DNA of 64,000 nt from Ruminococcus sp. (GTDB lineage Bacteria; Bacillota; Clostridia; Oscillospirales; Ruminococcaceae), in contig NZ_JAILMR010000130.1 in the NCBI RefSeq assembly GCF_024692365.1, forward strand, positions 1 to 64,000, read 5' to 3'. The notes below the pieces were generated by a model. It saw only the letters and a program-made list of their open reading frames with translations, was not told where the DNA came from and did no database searches. Position 1 is the stretch's first letter, and every line of letters begins with the position of its first letter. Below, in pieces: positions 34,650 to 43,773 of this stretch. Both the position numbers and the translations under genes were made by a program.

Positions 34650-35993
34650 TTAATCGGAAGTTGTATCCGCATTATTCAAAGCTTTTAAAGAAAGTTCTTT
34701 CTCGGCTTCTTCAACATCGAACAGACCGCGCTTCGCTTTCAGGGTAAGAATACGTTCAACGCTCTGATTTATCCTTATCTCGCTTATCTCGCCGTCCTCG
34801 ACTGCCTTTAAGACTGAATCGAATGCTTCATCAAGATCGTAGGGCATCAGTATCATATCAGCACCTGCGATTATAGCATTTACAGCAACTTCACGTTTGA
34901 CGTAGTTTTCGGTTATGCATTTAGCCGACATTGCATCTGTAATGATGACACCTCTGTAACCAAGTTCTTCTCTGATCTTTTTCTGAATAATCTGTTGTGA
35001 CATAGAAGCCGGTAGACCATCGTCGCTTACTGCAGGCAACATGATATGTCCCACCATAAGCATATCAGTCTTCTCAAGCGAACCTGTGAAAGCAAGACCA
35101 CTGCTTTCCATTATATTATCCCATAGAAAACCGTTTTCTGGAACAGTTTTTTTGTCTGTGGTTTTGTCACCATAACCGGGGAAGTGCTTAACAGCCGTCA
35201 TAACGCCCGCCTCATGCAGTCCGTCGATCTCAGCTTCAACCATGCTTGCGACCATCTCTGCATCAGCGGCAAAACTTGTATCTTTAACTTTGTCTTTATC
35301 AAGTGAAACGTCCGCCACAGGCGCAAAGTCTATATTAATGCCGTAGCTTATCAGATATTTACCAATCGACTTGCCGACTTTCTTGGCATTGTTCGCTGTA
35401 GCAGTTTTACCGACTTCGTTCATATTGTCGAAGAGAGGAACATCGAAATTCATATTGTTGGCGATGGGAGCATAATCTCCACCCAACTCTTCGATACCTA
35501 TAAACATCGGAAATCCTGAATTTTTCTGAAGCTTGTCAGTCAGTTCTGTCAGCTTATCCTCATCGACGATATTTTTTTCCATGAGGATTACTCCGCCAAC
35601 ATGGTACTTACCAAGCGCCTTGATCATCATATCGTCAACATAGGTGACTCCGCCGATGCTGTCGTCATTAACGACCTTGTTCTCGTAGCCTGTTTCCAGA
35701 GCATCAGCCCTTACAAAGAACAGTTGACCTACCTTTTCTTCAAGTGTCATGTTATGTACAACAGTCTGTATGGTCTTCTTGGTATCATTGCTATCGGAGA
35801 TTTCTTCTTTCTCCGGCTGTGAGCTTTCCTCTTCATCTGTCGGGAATAATTCATCATACAGGCTAGTTCTTGAAGAATCATCATCGCCATTTTTTCTTAT
35901 GACCGTCTTGGGGTCTGGTCTTCCGAAATTTCCGCATGATACCATAGATAAAGTCATTAAAAAAGCGAGTGCCGCAGCGAACGTTTTTTTCAT
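34650..35993 (-). CDS. GH3-family lipoprotein (NagZ-like) with altered catalytic loops
   Basis: A 447-aa protein with a lipoprotein-type signal (LSMVSC, Cys20), an acidic linker (residues 40-70) and a glycoside hydrolase family 3 domain. The nucleophile Asp is kept (RGVIITDAMSAK, D353). NagZ enzymes use a D-x-H pair in KHFPGHG...DSH as acid/base, but here it reads KHFPGYGDKTTDKKT, so the His (position 282) is Lys. The sugar-binding DQEGGR motif reads EELGGD. It may be inactive, altered or a binding protein. It lies between argC and argJ. Confidence 0.82.
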   Translation of the reverse strand: MKKTFAAALAFLMTLSMVSCGNFGRPDPKTVIRKNGDDDSSRTSLYDELFPTDEEESSQPEKEEISDSNDTKKTIQTVVHNMTLEEKVGQLFFVRADALETGYENKVVNDDSIGGVTYVDDMMIKALGKYHVGGVILMEKNIVDEDKLTELTDKLQKNSGFPMFIGIEELGGDYAPIANNMNFDVPLFDNMNEVGKTATANNAKKVGKSIGKYLISYGINIDFAPVADVSLDKDKVKDTSFAADAEMVASMVEAEIDGLHEAGVMTAVKHFPGYGDKTTDKKTVPENGFLWDNIMESSGLAFTGSLEKTDMLMVGHIMLPAVSDDGLPASMSQQIIQKKIREELGYRGVIITDAMSAKCITENYVKREVAVNAIIAGADMILMPYDLDEAFDSVLKAVEDGEISEIRINQSVERILTLKAKRGLFDVEEAEKELSLKALNNADTTSD

Positions 35994-36008
35994 AAGTTCT
36001 CCTAAAGT

Positions 36009-36962
36009 TTATTCAAGACCTTTTGCTTCATCGATTCCCAGCATGATGTTCATATTCTGCATAGCCGCGCCGCTTGCGCCCTTTCCGAGATTGTCGAATC
36101 TCGAACACAGAAGTATCTGCTCATCGTTTCCGCAGACAAATATCTGCATATTGTTGGTATCAGCAAGAGTATTCGCGGCCAGGAATCCGTCAGCCAGAGT
36201 TTCTGTACCGCCCAGTTCCATTACTTTTACAAAATGCTGACCTGCATAATGCGCAGTCATGATCTCGTGTATCTCAGCGGGAGTGTACTTCTTTGTCAGG
36301 CATCTTGTCACCAGAGGAACGCTCACTACCATACCGCTGTAATAGTCGTCAACGATAGGGTTGAACATAGGCGCATACTTCATGCCGCATATTTTCTGCA
36401 TCTCGGGAAGATGCTTGTGCTGCTGACCCAGTGCGTACTGTCTTGGGGAGTTCATCTCAAAGGTCTTGTCAGCGCTCTCAATGACGTTTATCATCTTGTT
36501 GCCCGCACCGCTGTAACCTGATACTGCATGGCAGGTAACAGGATAATCCTCAGGCAGAACGCCTGCCTGAATCAGAGGATATACCAGAGATATGAAGCCG
36601 CTTGCATAGCAGCCGGGGTTAGCAACTCTCTTTGATTTGCGTATGTTCTCTCTGTGCTTTTCGGAAAGCTCGGGGAAACCGTAGTCCCATGCAGGGTCAA
36701 TTCTGTGCGCGGTAGATGCATCGATTATCCTTGTTTCGGGATTAGTGCAGAGTGCAGCAGCTTCCTTTGCAGCCGCATCGGGCAGGCACAGAAAAACTAT
36801 ATCTGCACTGTTTATCATCTTAGCACGTTCAGCGCTGTCCTTGCGCTTTTCCTCATCTATCAGCAGGATCTCGATATCATCGCGCTTGCCGAGTCTCTCG
36901 TATATCTTAAGACCTGTAGTACCTGCTTTACCATCTATAAATACCTTGAATTTATTGCTCAT
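36009..36962 (-). CDS. argC: N-acetyl-gamma-glutamyl-phosphate reductase (short type)
   Basis: ArgC reduces acetylglutamyl phosphate with NADPH. The 317-aa protein belongs to the shorter type-2 class: FKVFIDGKAGTTGLKIYERL nucleotide site, FLCLPDAAAKE, catalytic Cys in VANPGCYASGF and HAVSGYSGAGNKMI. Start ATG at 36962 with GGAAG upstream. Confidence 0.96.
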   Translation of the reverse strand: MSNKFKVFIDGKAGTTGLKIYERLGKRDDIEILLIDEEKRKDSAERAKMINSADIVFLCLPDAAAKEAAALCTNPETRIIDASTAHRIDPAWDYGFPELSEKHRENIRKSKRVANPGCYASGFISLVYPLIQAGVLPEDYPVTCHAVSGYSGAGNKMINVIESADKTFEMNSPRQYALGQQHKHLPEMQKICGMKYAPMFNPIVDDYYSGMVVSVPLVTRCLTKKYTPAEIHEIMTAHYAGQHFVKVMELGGTETLADGFLAANTLADTNNMQIFVCGNDEQILLCSRFDNLGKGASGAAMQNMNIMLGIDEAKGLE

Positions 36963-37004
36963 AACGTTACACTTCCCAAAAGATCATTTCTTGTTTTTTC
37001 TGAC

Positions 37005-37451
37005 TTATTTGTCATCTATTATCGAAGAATAAGGCTTGTCCTCACCCAGTTTTTTTTGACGTCTCTGTTCGCGGTAAGCTCTGACAGCTTCCTTATCAGC
37101 GAAACAGCTACCGATACCGCAGCCGAAAAGCAGGCAAAGTACTGTCATAACTATAAGGTTAGGGATTATCGCTCTGTAAGTTCCCCACAATGTATACAAC
37201 AGAACAGTTGCAATTATCACCGCAGTAGGGAAGTACCACATGACCCCGTGCCTTTTACATAGTCTGAAAAACATTACCAGACACCCCGCAGGGTATATGA
37301 AACCGAAGGACAGCATCAGCGTCAGGATAGATGGTATAACTTTGTCTGTCAGAAGTATCAACCCTATCCCGAAAATCAGCCACAGTACAAAAACTGCCGC
37401 CGCGCTGAGTTCCTCGCTCTGCCTTATCTTATCAAATCCTTTCACGTACAT
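37005..37451 (-). CDS. Small polytopic membrane protein, unknown
   Basis: A 148-aa protein with four hydrophobic segments (residues ~17-35, 40-62, 70-88 and 95-115) and a basic tail (YREQRRQKKLGEDKP). The predicted start lies 20 nt inside the argH 3' end, suggesting coupling; a ribosome-like AAAGGA lies just inside the frame, so the true start could be a few codons later. No family recognised. Confidence 0.65.
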   Translation of the reverse strand: MYVKGFDKIRQSEELSAAAVFVLWLIFGIGLILLTDKVIPSILTLMLSFGFIYPAGCLVMFFRLCKRHGVMWYFPTAVIIATVLLYTLWGTYRAIIPNLIVMTVLCLLFGCGIGSCFADKEAVRAYREQRRQKKLGEDKPYSSIIDDK

Positions 37452-38805
37452 AAGCTATCTGTGCCTTTACCGATTCAGGAGCAGGACCGCCTGCAGCCTT
37501 ACGCTGCATTACGCAGGTATCAAGGCTTATCGCATCGTAAACATCATTATCAAAAGTATCGGTGAGCTTCTTGTACTCTTCCATAGGCAGAGTTTCAAGA
37601 GTGCAGCCCAGTTCGATACAAGTGTGCACCAGAGTACCTGTTATCTTGTAAGCATCTCTGAAAGGCATACCTTTCTTTACCAGATAATCTGCACAGTCGG
37701 TAGCATTTATGAAACCTTTTGCAGCAGCGTTTCTCATGTTGTCCTTGAGAACGGTCATGGTATCCAGCATGGGTATGAATGTTTTCAGGCAAAGCTTAAC
37801 GGTATCAACTGCATCGAATATAGCTTCCTTATCCTCCTGCATATCCTTGTTGTAAGCAAGGGGAGTGCCCTTCATCATTACCAGCAGAGTGTTCAGGTCG
37901 CCGTAAACTCTTCCTGTTTTACCTCTGATAAGCTCGGTAACATCGGGATTTTTCTTCTGTGGCATAATGGAAGAACCTGTTGCATAAGCGTCATCCAGTT
38001 CAACGAACTTGAACTCCCATGAGCACCAGAGTATTATCTCCTCAGAAAATCTTGAAAGATGCATCATCAGCATGGATATAGCAGATGCAAGTTCAATGCA
38101 GAAATCTCTGTCAGAAACGCCGTCCAGTGAGTTCTGAGTTATCTCATCAAAGCCAAGTATATCACATACTCTTTGTCTGTTGATAGGGTAAGTTGTCGAA
38201 GCCAGAGCGCCACTTCCCAAAGGCATTATGTTAAGTCTTTTCTTGCAGTCTTCAAGTCTGCCAAGGTCTCTCAGCAGCATATTCGCATAAGCCATCAGAT
38301 GATGTGCAAAAGTGATGGGCTGTGCTCTCTGTAAATGAGTATATCCCGGCATTACGGTGGTCAGGTGCTTTTCAGCCATATTGAGTATAGTCTGCTCCAG
38401 TTCCTTTACCAGCGCGATTATCTCATCAGCTTCAACTTTCAGGTTCATTCTGATATCAAGTGCAACCTGATCGTTTCTCGATCTTGCAGTGTGAAGTCTC
38501 TTGCCTGTGTCGCCAAGTCTTGAAGTCAGCTCAGCCTCAACGAACATATGGATATCTTCAGCAGTAGGGTCAAATTCAAGCTTGCCGCTTTCGATATCAG
38601 CAAGTATGCCTTTCAGACCCTCAATTATCTTCTTGCTCTCTTCGATATCGATTATACCGCACTCGCCAAGCATAGTAGCGTGTGCCATTGAACCCTCGAT
38701 ATCCTGCTTATACATCCTGTGGTCAAAGGATATAGATGAGTTGAAGTCGTTTACCCTCTCATCAACTTCCTTGGTGAAACGTCCTGCCCACATTTTTCCA
38801 GCCAT
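37432..38805 (-). CDS. argH: Argininosuccinate lyase
   Basis: ArgH splits argininosuccinate into arginine and fumarate. The 457-aa protein opens MWAGRFTKEVDERVNDFNSS and carries TARSRNDQVALDIR, MPGYTHLQRAQPITFAHH and the fumarase/aspartase superfamily signature GSSIMPQKKNPD. Complete. Confidence 0.97.
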   Translation of the reverse strand: MAGKMWAGRFTKEVDERVNDFNSSISFDHRMYKQDIEGSMAHATMLGECGIIDIEESKKIIEGLKGILADIESGKLEFDPTAEDIHMFVEAELTSRLGDTGKRLHTARSRNDQVALDIRMNLKVEADEIIALVKELEQTILNMAEKHLTTVMPGYTHLQRAQPITFAHHLMAYANMLLRDLGRLEDCKKRLNIMPLGSGALASTTYPINRQRVCDILGFDEITQNSLDGVSDRDFCIELASAISMLMMHLSRFSEEIILWCSWEFKFVELDDAYATGSSIMPQKKNPDVTELIRGKTGRVYGDLNTLLVMMKGTPLAYNKDMQEDKEAIFDAVDTVKLCLKTFIPMLDTMTVLKDNMRNAAAKGFINATDCADYLVKKGMPFRDAYKITGTLVHTCIELGCTLETLPMEEYKKLTDTFDNDVYDAISLDTCVMQRKAAGGPAPESVKAQIAYVRERI

Positions 38806-38826
38806 TTTACTTACCGTCCTTTTTAT

Positions 38827-39264
38827 TTATTCATTCATAAGTTCTTCTGCTGTCTCAACGGCACTTGCGACCATCTTCGGGCAGAATTCCGTAAACATAC
38901 CTTTTTCGCGAGCCTCAGCCTGCTGCTTCGGGTCTGAAAGATCATATCCGAGAAGCTCTCTGCAAAGACATGAGCCATTCTTTTCCTTGAATCTTCTCAA
39001 AAATTCCGAAGTAACAGTATTGTTCTTTTCTTTGCTGCCGATATCATCGGCTTTGAAAAATCTGTATTTCAGACCGATAGCCATTAGCGCTCCCGTGCAG
39101 GCGCCGCAGACTTCGCCGTTTCTCATACCGCCGCCGAAACTGCCGCTGACACTGAGAGCGAGTTCATCGCTCATGCCAAGTTCTTCAGCAAAAGCACCAA
39201 GAACAGCCTGAGAACAATGAAATCCCTGACTGAAAAGACTCAAAGCCTTGTCTTTGTGTGTCAT
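38827..39264 (-). CDS. C_GCAxxG_C_C family putative redox protein
   Basis: A 145-aa protein of the TIGR01909/PF09719 cysteine family: Cys in FHCSQAVLGAF, the paired VCGACTGALMAIG and a later CLCRELLGYDL. The spaced cysteines suggest redox or metal binding; the family has no assigned activity. The ORF track's start at 39291 is less likely than the ATG at 39264 behind AAGGAG. Lies between argH and the pentapeptide gene. Confidence 0.85.
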   Translation of the reverse strand: MTHKDKALSLFSQGFHCSQAVLGAFAEELGMSDELALSVSGSFGGGMRNGEVCGACTGALMAIGLKYRFFKADDIGSKEKNNTVTSEFLRRFKEKNGSCLCRELLGYDLSDPKQQAEAREKGMFTEFCPKMVASAVETAEELMNE

Positions 39265-39411
39265 GATACTTCTCCTTATTATAATGATCATTTAGTCTGC
39301 TTATACAGACCGTCCTGCGCAGGGCAGTCTGTATAAACAGGCATGGGCAAAATAACCCGAACCAAGGAGTTATTCTGCCCGAACACCTGCTAGCGTCCGC
39401 CAAACGGACGA
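39265..39411 (-). other. Hairpin-rich intergenic segment in the arg block
   Basis: In 147 nt the minus strand can form three consecutive hairpins: CGTCCG...CGGACG; GGGCAGAATAAC...GTTATTTTGCCC; and CAGAC...GTCTG closing over CCTGCGCAGG. None has a clear U tract. They may be an RNA-processing or partial-termination region between the pentapeptide gene and argH. Confidence 0.5.
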
Positions 39412-39843
39412 TCAATCCTTATCGTGCTGCTCCAGAAGCTTCTGGATGTCGATGCCGTTGATCTTCAGACCATCTATCTTGCAGTCGCTGATCTCAACAC
39501 CTGTGAGGTCACAATGTATGAACTGAGAATTCTTCAGATCAGGATTCTTGAATTCAACATTGTTCATGATAGAACAACCAAAACGCGAACCGCTTATGTT
39601 AACGCCCAGGAAACGGGAATTTACCATGTACATATCGGTGAATCTGGTGTTCTGCATACTGACGTTGTCAAAGATGGTGTCGTCCATGTTGACATCTTCA
39701 AAGTTAGAGCCTTTCAGATTAACATTGGTAAAAGTCGCACCTCCCAGATTAACGTCCTCGAAAGACGAATTGGGAAGATTATCGTAGGATATCTCTACTT
39801 TTTTGTCGAAGCCCGGTTCAAAGTAAGAATTCTTGTCTGACAT
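39412..39843 (-). CDS. Pentapeptide-repeat protein
   Basis: A 143-aa protein made largely of [A/S/T/V]-x-[F/L]-x-x pentapeptides (ATFTNVNLKGSNFEDVN..., about 17 repeats from residue 30 to 120), predicting a right-handed quadrilateral beta-helix. Such proteins bind other proteins or mimic DNA (gyrase protection); the role here is unknown. AGGAGG precedes ATG. Follows argG by 39 nt. Confidence 0.88.
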   Translation of the reverse strand: MSDKNSYFEPGFDKKVEISYDNLPNSSFEDVNLGGATFTNVNLKGSNFEDVNMDDTIFDNVSMQNTRFTDMYMVNSRFLGVNISGSRFGCSIMNNVEFKNPDLKNSQFIHCDLTGVEISDCKIDGLKINGIDIQKLLEQHDKD

Positions 39844-39882
39844 ACTATGACCTCCTAATAATAGATTTTTTACGGCGTAAGA

Positions 39883-41112
39883 TTACTTATTGTTTCTCTT
39901 CTGTTCCAGCTTAGCGCGTACCTTGATAGGCAGACCGAACAGATTGATGAAGCCTGCGGAATCAGCCTGATTGTAAACATCATCCTCATCGAATGTAGCA
40001 ACTTCCTCATCGTACAGAGTGTAAGGAGAAGTAACGCCTGCGTTGATGATATTGCCCTTGTACAGCTTAAGCTTAACGTCACCTGTAACGTTCTTCTGTG
40101 TCTCGGTAACGAAAGCGCTCAGAGCCTCTCTCAGAGGTGTGAACCACTGACCGTTGTAAACTATATCAGCGAACTTGATGCCGATGTAGCTCTTCATTCT
40201 TGCGGTCTCCTTGTCGATGGTGATGGTCTCCAGAATCTCGTGAGCCTTGTACAGGATAGTTCCGCCGGGAGTCTCATAAACGCCTCTGGACTTCATACCA
40301 ACAAGTCTGTTCTCAACGAGGTCTGCAAGACCGATACCGTTAGCGCCGCCCAGTTCGTTCAGCTTTGCAACGAGATCCTTGCCGCCCATCTCAACGCCGT
40401 CAACAGCGGTAGGGATACCCTTTTCAAAGTGGATAGTAACATATGTGGGCTTGTCGGGTGCCTGTATGGGAGATACACCGAGTTCCAGGAAGCCGGGCTT
40501 CTCGTACTGAGGCTCATTTGCAGGATCCTCAAGATCCAGACCTTCGTGAGAAAGGTGCCACAGGTTCTTATCCTTGGAGTAGTTGGTTTCTCTGTTTATC
40601 TTCAGGGGAATGTTGTGTGCCTCAGCATAGTCGATCTCCTGATCTCTGGACTTGATATCCCAGATTCTCCAGGGAGCGATGATCTGCATATCAGGAGCAA
40701 ATGCCTTGATAGCCAGCTCGAATCTTACCTGATCGTTGCCCTTGCCGGTGCAGCCGTGGCAGATAGCGTCAGCGCCTTCCTTGATAGCGATCTCAGCTAT
40801 TCTCTTAGCAATGATAGGTCTTGCAAAGGAAGTACCCAGTAGATACTGGTTCTCGTATACAGCGCCAGCCTGTACGGTAGGATAAACGTAATCAGTGATG
40901 AACTCTTCTGTCAGATCCTCGATGTACAGCTTGGAAGCGCCAGTCTTGATAGCCTTCTCCTCCAGACCATCAAGCTCGGTGCCCTGTCCAACGTCACCGG
41001 ATACTGCGATAACTTCACAGTTATTGTAGTTTTCCTTCAGCCACGGGATGATGATGGAAGTATCAAGTCCGCCCGAGTAAGCAAGTACAACTTTTTTGAT
41101 TTCTTTAGCCAT
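39883..41112 (-). CDS. argG: Argininosuccinate synthase
   Basis: ArgG joins citrulline and aspartate using ATP. The PP-loop [31 protein letters not shown] and the [13 protein letters not shown] region are intact. The ORF track adds 11 codons; GGAGGA upstream of 41112 sets the start, giving 409 aa. First gene of the minus-strand arginine block. Confidence 0.97.
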   Translation of the reverse strand: MAKEIKKVVLAYSGGLDTSIIIPWLKENYNNCEVIAVSGDVGQGTELDGLEEKAIKTGASKLYIEDLTEEFITDYVYPTVQAGAVYENQYLLGTSFARPIIAKRIAEIAIKEGADAICHGCTGKGNDQVRFELAIKAFAPDMQIIAPWRIWDIKSRDQEIDYAEAHNIPLKINRETNYSKDKNLWHLSHEGLDLEDPANEPQYEKPGFLELGVSPIQAPDKPTYVTIHFEKGIPTAVDGVEMGGKDLVAKLNELGGANGIGLADLVENRLVGMKSRGVYETPGGTILYKAHEILETITIDKETARMKSYIGIKFADIVYNGQWFTPLREALSAFVTETQKNVTGDVKLKLYKGNIINAGVTSPYTLYDEEVATFDEDDVYNQADSAGFINLFGLPIKVRAKLEQKRNNK

Positions 41113-41175
41113 GATGTATTCCTCCAAAAATAAAAATTCAGGCATAAGGTGAATAGTATGTCAAACAATAATCAT

Positions 41176-41203
41176 ATTATACACCATTATTCGGATTTGT
41201 CAA
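41176..41203 (-). promoter_or_regulatory. Promoter of argG
   Basis: On the minus strand TTGACA (41198-41203), 16-nt spacer, TATAAT (41176-41181), about 60 nt before argG. Confidence 0.88.
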
Positions 41204-41244
41204 GGGGTTTTACGCATAAAATTACACGAATATGCAAATTTTTA

Positions 41245-41310
41245 ATGAATATCATGTATAAAGTGTAATAATATACGAAATATCATGCATATTATGAAAA
41301 TTTCACCGTA
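41245..41310. promoter_or_regulatory. Possible ArgR operator region upstream of argG
   Basis: This AT-rich stretch of the divergent argG / flavin reductase region contains CATGTATAAAGTG (41253-41265), CATGCATATTATG and the palindrome TGAAAATTTCA (41295-41305). They resemble ARG boxes (for example CATGAATAAAAAT) only partly. argR is in this window, so control is expected, but the exact sites are uncertain. Confidence 0.3.
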
Positions 41311-41394
41311 CTGTATACAGTTATCCCATGACAAAAACGCCCTACATATTGATTATTATATCACCATTTATGTAAAAAAGCAATTACAAAACGG

Positions 41395-41423
41395 TTGCAT
41401 TTTCATAAAATATAGAGTATAAT
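41395..41423 (+). promoter_or_regulatory. Promoter of the flavin reductase-like gene
   Basis: TTGCAT (41395-41400), 17 nt, TATAAT (41418-41423). Confidence 0.82.
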
Positions 41424-41474
41424 AGTATTATGTCTTAACAAGACATGAATCTTACGCGAAAGGCGGAACGGAAA

Positions 41475-42008
41475 ATGAGCATACTTACTGAGAAACACGG
41501 TTTTAAAGAGGTTGACCCCTCTGAACTCCACACAATGGGTTTTGACCCTTATAAGAAGATAGACAAGGACTGGTTTCTTGTAACCGCAGGCAATGGCAGC
41601 GGCTGGAACACTATGACAGCTTCATGGGGCTTTGCAGGTATCATGTGGGGCAAGCAGACTTTTACCACAGTTATCAGACCCCAGAGATATACCAAGGAGT
41701 TTCTTGATAAGGAAAACACATTCACAATCAGTTTCTTCGACGAATCCGAAAGAAAAGCACTGGCTTTCTGCGGTTCACACAGCGGCAGAGACTGTGACAA
41801 AGCCTCTGAAACAGGTTTCGTACCCGTTGAGACCGACGGTTCTGTTACCTTTGAACAGGCTAAACTTGTGTTCGTATGTGAAAAGGCATACGTTCAGCAG
41901 ATGACTCCCGACAGCTTCATTGATAAAAACCTTATCGAAGCAAACTACGCTGCAGGGGATTATCACGTACAGTATATCGGCATAATCAAGAAAGTATATG
42001 TAAAGTAA
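41475..42008 (+). CDS. Flavin reductase-like FMN-binding protein
   Basis: A 177-aa protein with the split-barrel flavin reductase-like domain: WFLVTAGNGSGWNTMTASWGFAGIMWGK is the FMN-binding N-terminal pattern, and RPQRYTKEFLDKENTFTISFF follows. Such proteins reduce free flavin or carry FMN for partner oxidoreductases. AAAGGCGG favours the ATG at 41475 over the track's 41445. It stands alone between the argG promoter and the NfeD pair. Confidence 0.87.
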   Translation: MSILTEKHGFKEVDPSELHTMGFDPYKKIDKDWFLVTAGNGSGWNTMTASWGFAGIMWGKQTFTTVIRPQRYTKEFLDKENTFTISFFDESERKALAFCGSHSGRDCDKASETGFVPVETDGSVTFEQAKLVFVCEKAYVQQMTPDSFIDKNLIEANYAAGDYHVQYIGIIKKVYVK

Positions 42009-42118
42009 TATCACTTTCTTTTGCCGCATCAAATGACAAGTGGTTTTGCTTGATGATTTACTGTGCTTTCTATCACTTTTCTGTCAGCAAAATTTTTTCT
42101 GTTATACGAATTTACCTA

Positions 42119-42147
42119 TTGAAAAAATCCAAAAATTATGTTATAAT
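42119..42147 (+). promoter_or_regulatory. Promoter of the NfeD/SPFH pair
   Basis: TTGAAA (42119-42124), 17 nt, TATAAT (42142-42147). The remaining 42009-42118 stretch shows only a weak hairpin. Confidence 0.8.
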
Positions 42148-42216
42148 TATGTTGCGGTAATTTAAAGCCGCATAGAGAAATATATTTTTAAGAACAGGAA
42201 AGGAGTTGATCTGTTT

Positions 42217-42654
42217 ATGGCTACCACTTACATCATCGTTTGGGCAGTTGCTTTCGTTTTCTTTGTGATTGTTGAGATTGCAAACGGTGCGGGACTTCTA
42301 AGTATCTGGTTCGCACTAGGCTCACTGGCAGCAATGTTCTGTGCTATTGCAAAGCTTCAGTTCGTTGCACAGTTTGCAGTGTTCGTCATTGCTTCGATAG
42401 TTTTTCTTATCGCGACAAGACCACTTGCAAAGAAATCCAGACTGAAAGCCGTGCCCACAAACTTTGAACTTGATGTCGGTAAGACAGCGCAGGTCATCGA
42501 GAGCATCGACAACAGCTTGAACAAAGGCAGGGTCAGATTGGACGGCACTGACTGGTCAGCTGTTTCCGAAGACGGGAGCACAATAGAGAAAGGCGCTACC
42601 GTAAGCGTAGTCGAGGTCTCAGGCGCAAAACTTGTTGTAACACAAAAGAATTGA
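42217..42654 (+). CDS. NfeD-like membrane protein
   Basis: A 145-aa short NfeD-type protein: two N-terminal membrane helices (YIIVWAVAFVFFVIVEIANGAGLLSIWFALG) and a C-terminal OB-like domain (GKTAQVIESIDNSLNKGRVRLDGTDWSAVS). It lacks the ClpP-like protease domain of long NfeD. NfeD-like proteins pair with stomatin/flotillin proteins in membrane microdomains, matching the next gene. Confidence 0.92.
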   Translation: MATTYIIVWAVAFVFFVIVEIANGAGLLSIWFALGSLAAMFCAIAKLQFVAQFAVFVIASIVFLIATRPLAKKSRLKAVPTNFELDVGKTAQVIESIDNSLNKGRVRLDGTDWSAVSEDGSTIEKGATVSVVEVSGAKLVVTQKN

Positions 42655-42673
42655 ATTCGGAGGTAAAGAAGAA

Positions 42674-43636
42674 ATGAGTCCATTATTGATCGTACTGATA
42701 CTTATCGCATTTATCGTGTTGGTGATAATCTCCAACATAAAGATAGTACCCCAGGCATATGTTTATGTCGTTGAAAGATTCGGTACATTCCACGCAGCAT
42801 GGGGCACAGGTCTCCACGTTAAGGTTCCTTTTATCGACAGAGTTGCCAAGAAGGTCTCCATCAAGGAACAGGTAGTAGACTTTAAACCTCAGTCCGTTAT
42901 CACCAAGGATAACGTTACCATGCAGATAGATACCGTTGTATTCTTCCAGATAACCAATGCTATGCAGTTCACATACGGCGTTGAAAGACCTATCTCCGCT
43001 ATCGAGAACCTCACAGCTACCACGCTGAGAAATATCGTCGGCGACCTGGACCTGGAAGCAACACTTACATCAAGAGATATCATCAACACTCGTATAACTG
43101 CCATCCTCGATGAAGCTACCGACAGATGGGGCATCAAGGTTCAGCGTGTCGAGCTGAAGAACATCATTCCTCCCAGAGAGATCCAGGATGCCATGGAAAA
43201 GCAGATGAAGGCTGACCGTGAAAGACGTGAAAAGGTCATCCAGGCTGAGGCTGAAAAGAAGTCCCAGATACTTGTTGCCGAAGGTGAAAAGGAGTCCAAG
43301 ATACTCCGTGCACAGGCTGATAAGGAATCCCAGATCCTAGCTGCAGAAGCTGAGAAGCAGTCCATGATACTTCGTGCAGACGCAGTCAAGGAGCAGAAGA
43401 TACTCGAAGCAGAGGGTGAAGCGCAGGCTATCGAAATGGTACAGCGCGCACTGGCTGACAGTATCGTAAAGCTGAATGCTGCTAATCCTAACGAAGCAGT
43501 TATCCAGCTCAAGAGCCTTGAAGCATTCAGCAAAGCAGCTGACGGCAAGGCAACCAAGATCATTATCCCCAGTGAGATACAGAGTCTTGCAGGTCTTGCA
43601 ACAGGTCTCAAGGAGATCGTTAAGGATACTCAGTGA
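42674..43636 (+). CDS. SPFH/Band 7 domain protein (stomatin/QmcA-like)
   Basis: A 320-aa protein with one N-terminal membrane helix (LLIVLILIAFIVLVIISNI) and a Band-7 domain (QAYVYVVERFGTFHAAWGTGLHVKVPF, VDFKPQSVITKDNVTM, GDLDLEATLTSRDIIN). An Ala/Glu/Lys-rich coiled coil follows (residues ~180-270), built of near-repeats like KxSQILxAExEK. It likely forms oligomeric cages at the membrane and scaffolds or restrains proteases. It follows the NfeD gene by 19 nt with GGAGG. Confidence 0.95.
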   Translation: MSPLLIVLILIAFIVLVIISNIKIVPQAYVYVVERFGTFHAAWGTGLHVKVPFIDRVAKKVSIKEQVVDFKPQSVITKDNVTMQIDTVVFFQITNAMQFTYGVERPISAIENLTATTLRNIVGDLDLEATLTSRDIINTRITAILDEATDRWGIKVQRVELKNIIPPREIQDAMEKQMKADRERREKVIQAEAEKKSQILVAEGEKESKILRAQADKESQILAAEAEKQSMILRADAVKEQKILEAEGEAQAIEMVQRALADSIVKLNAANPNEAVIQLKSLEAFSKAADGKATKIIIPSEIQSLAGLATGLKEIVKDTQ

Positions 43637-43643
43637 TAATTTC

Positions 43644-43667
43644 AAGCCGCCTTCGGGCGGCTTTTTT
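43644..43667 (+). terminator. Terminator after the SPFH gene
   Basis: AAGCCGCC-TTCG-GGCGGCTT followed by TTTT; a tetraloop terminator. Confidence 0.95.
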
Positions 43668-43727
43668 GTTATAATGAAGACTGTCAAGTAAACACACTTG
43701 ATATGAAATATTTTACTGTACAATCCC

Positions 43728-43756
43728 TTTACTTTTCTATAATAATATGGTATGAT
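43728..43756 (+). promoter_or_regulatory. Promoter of the pentapeptide/PARG pair
   Basis: TTTACT (43728-43733), 17 nt, TATGAT (43751-43756). The start codon is only 17 nt beyond, so the leader is very short. Confidence 0.65.
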
Positions 43757-43773
43757 ATTTCGGGTGATAAATT

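Noticed and set aside
42009-42118. Hairpin after the flavin reductase gene considered as a terminator
   Set aside because: Stem is interrupted and lacks a U tract; too weak to call.
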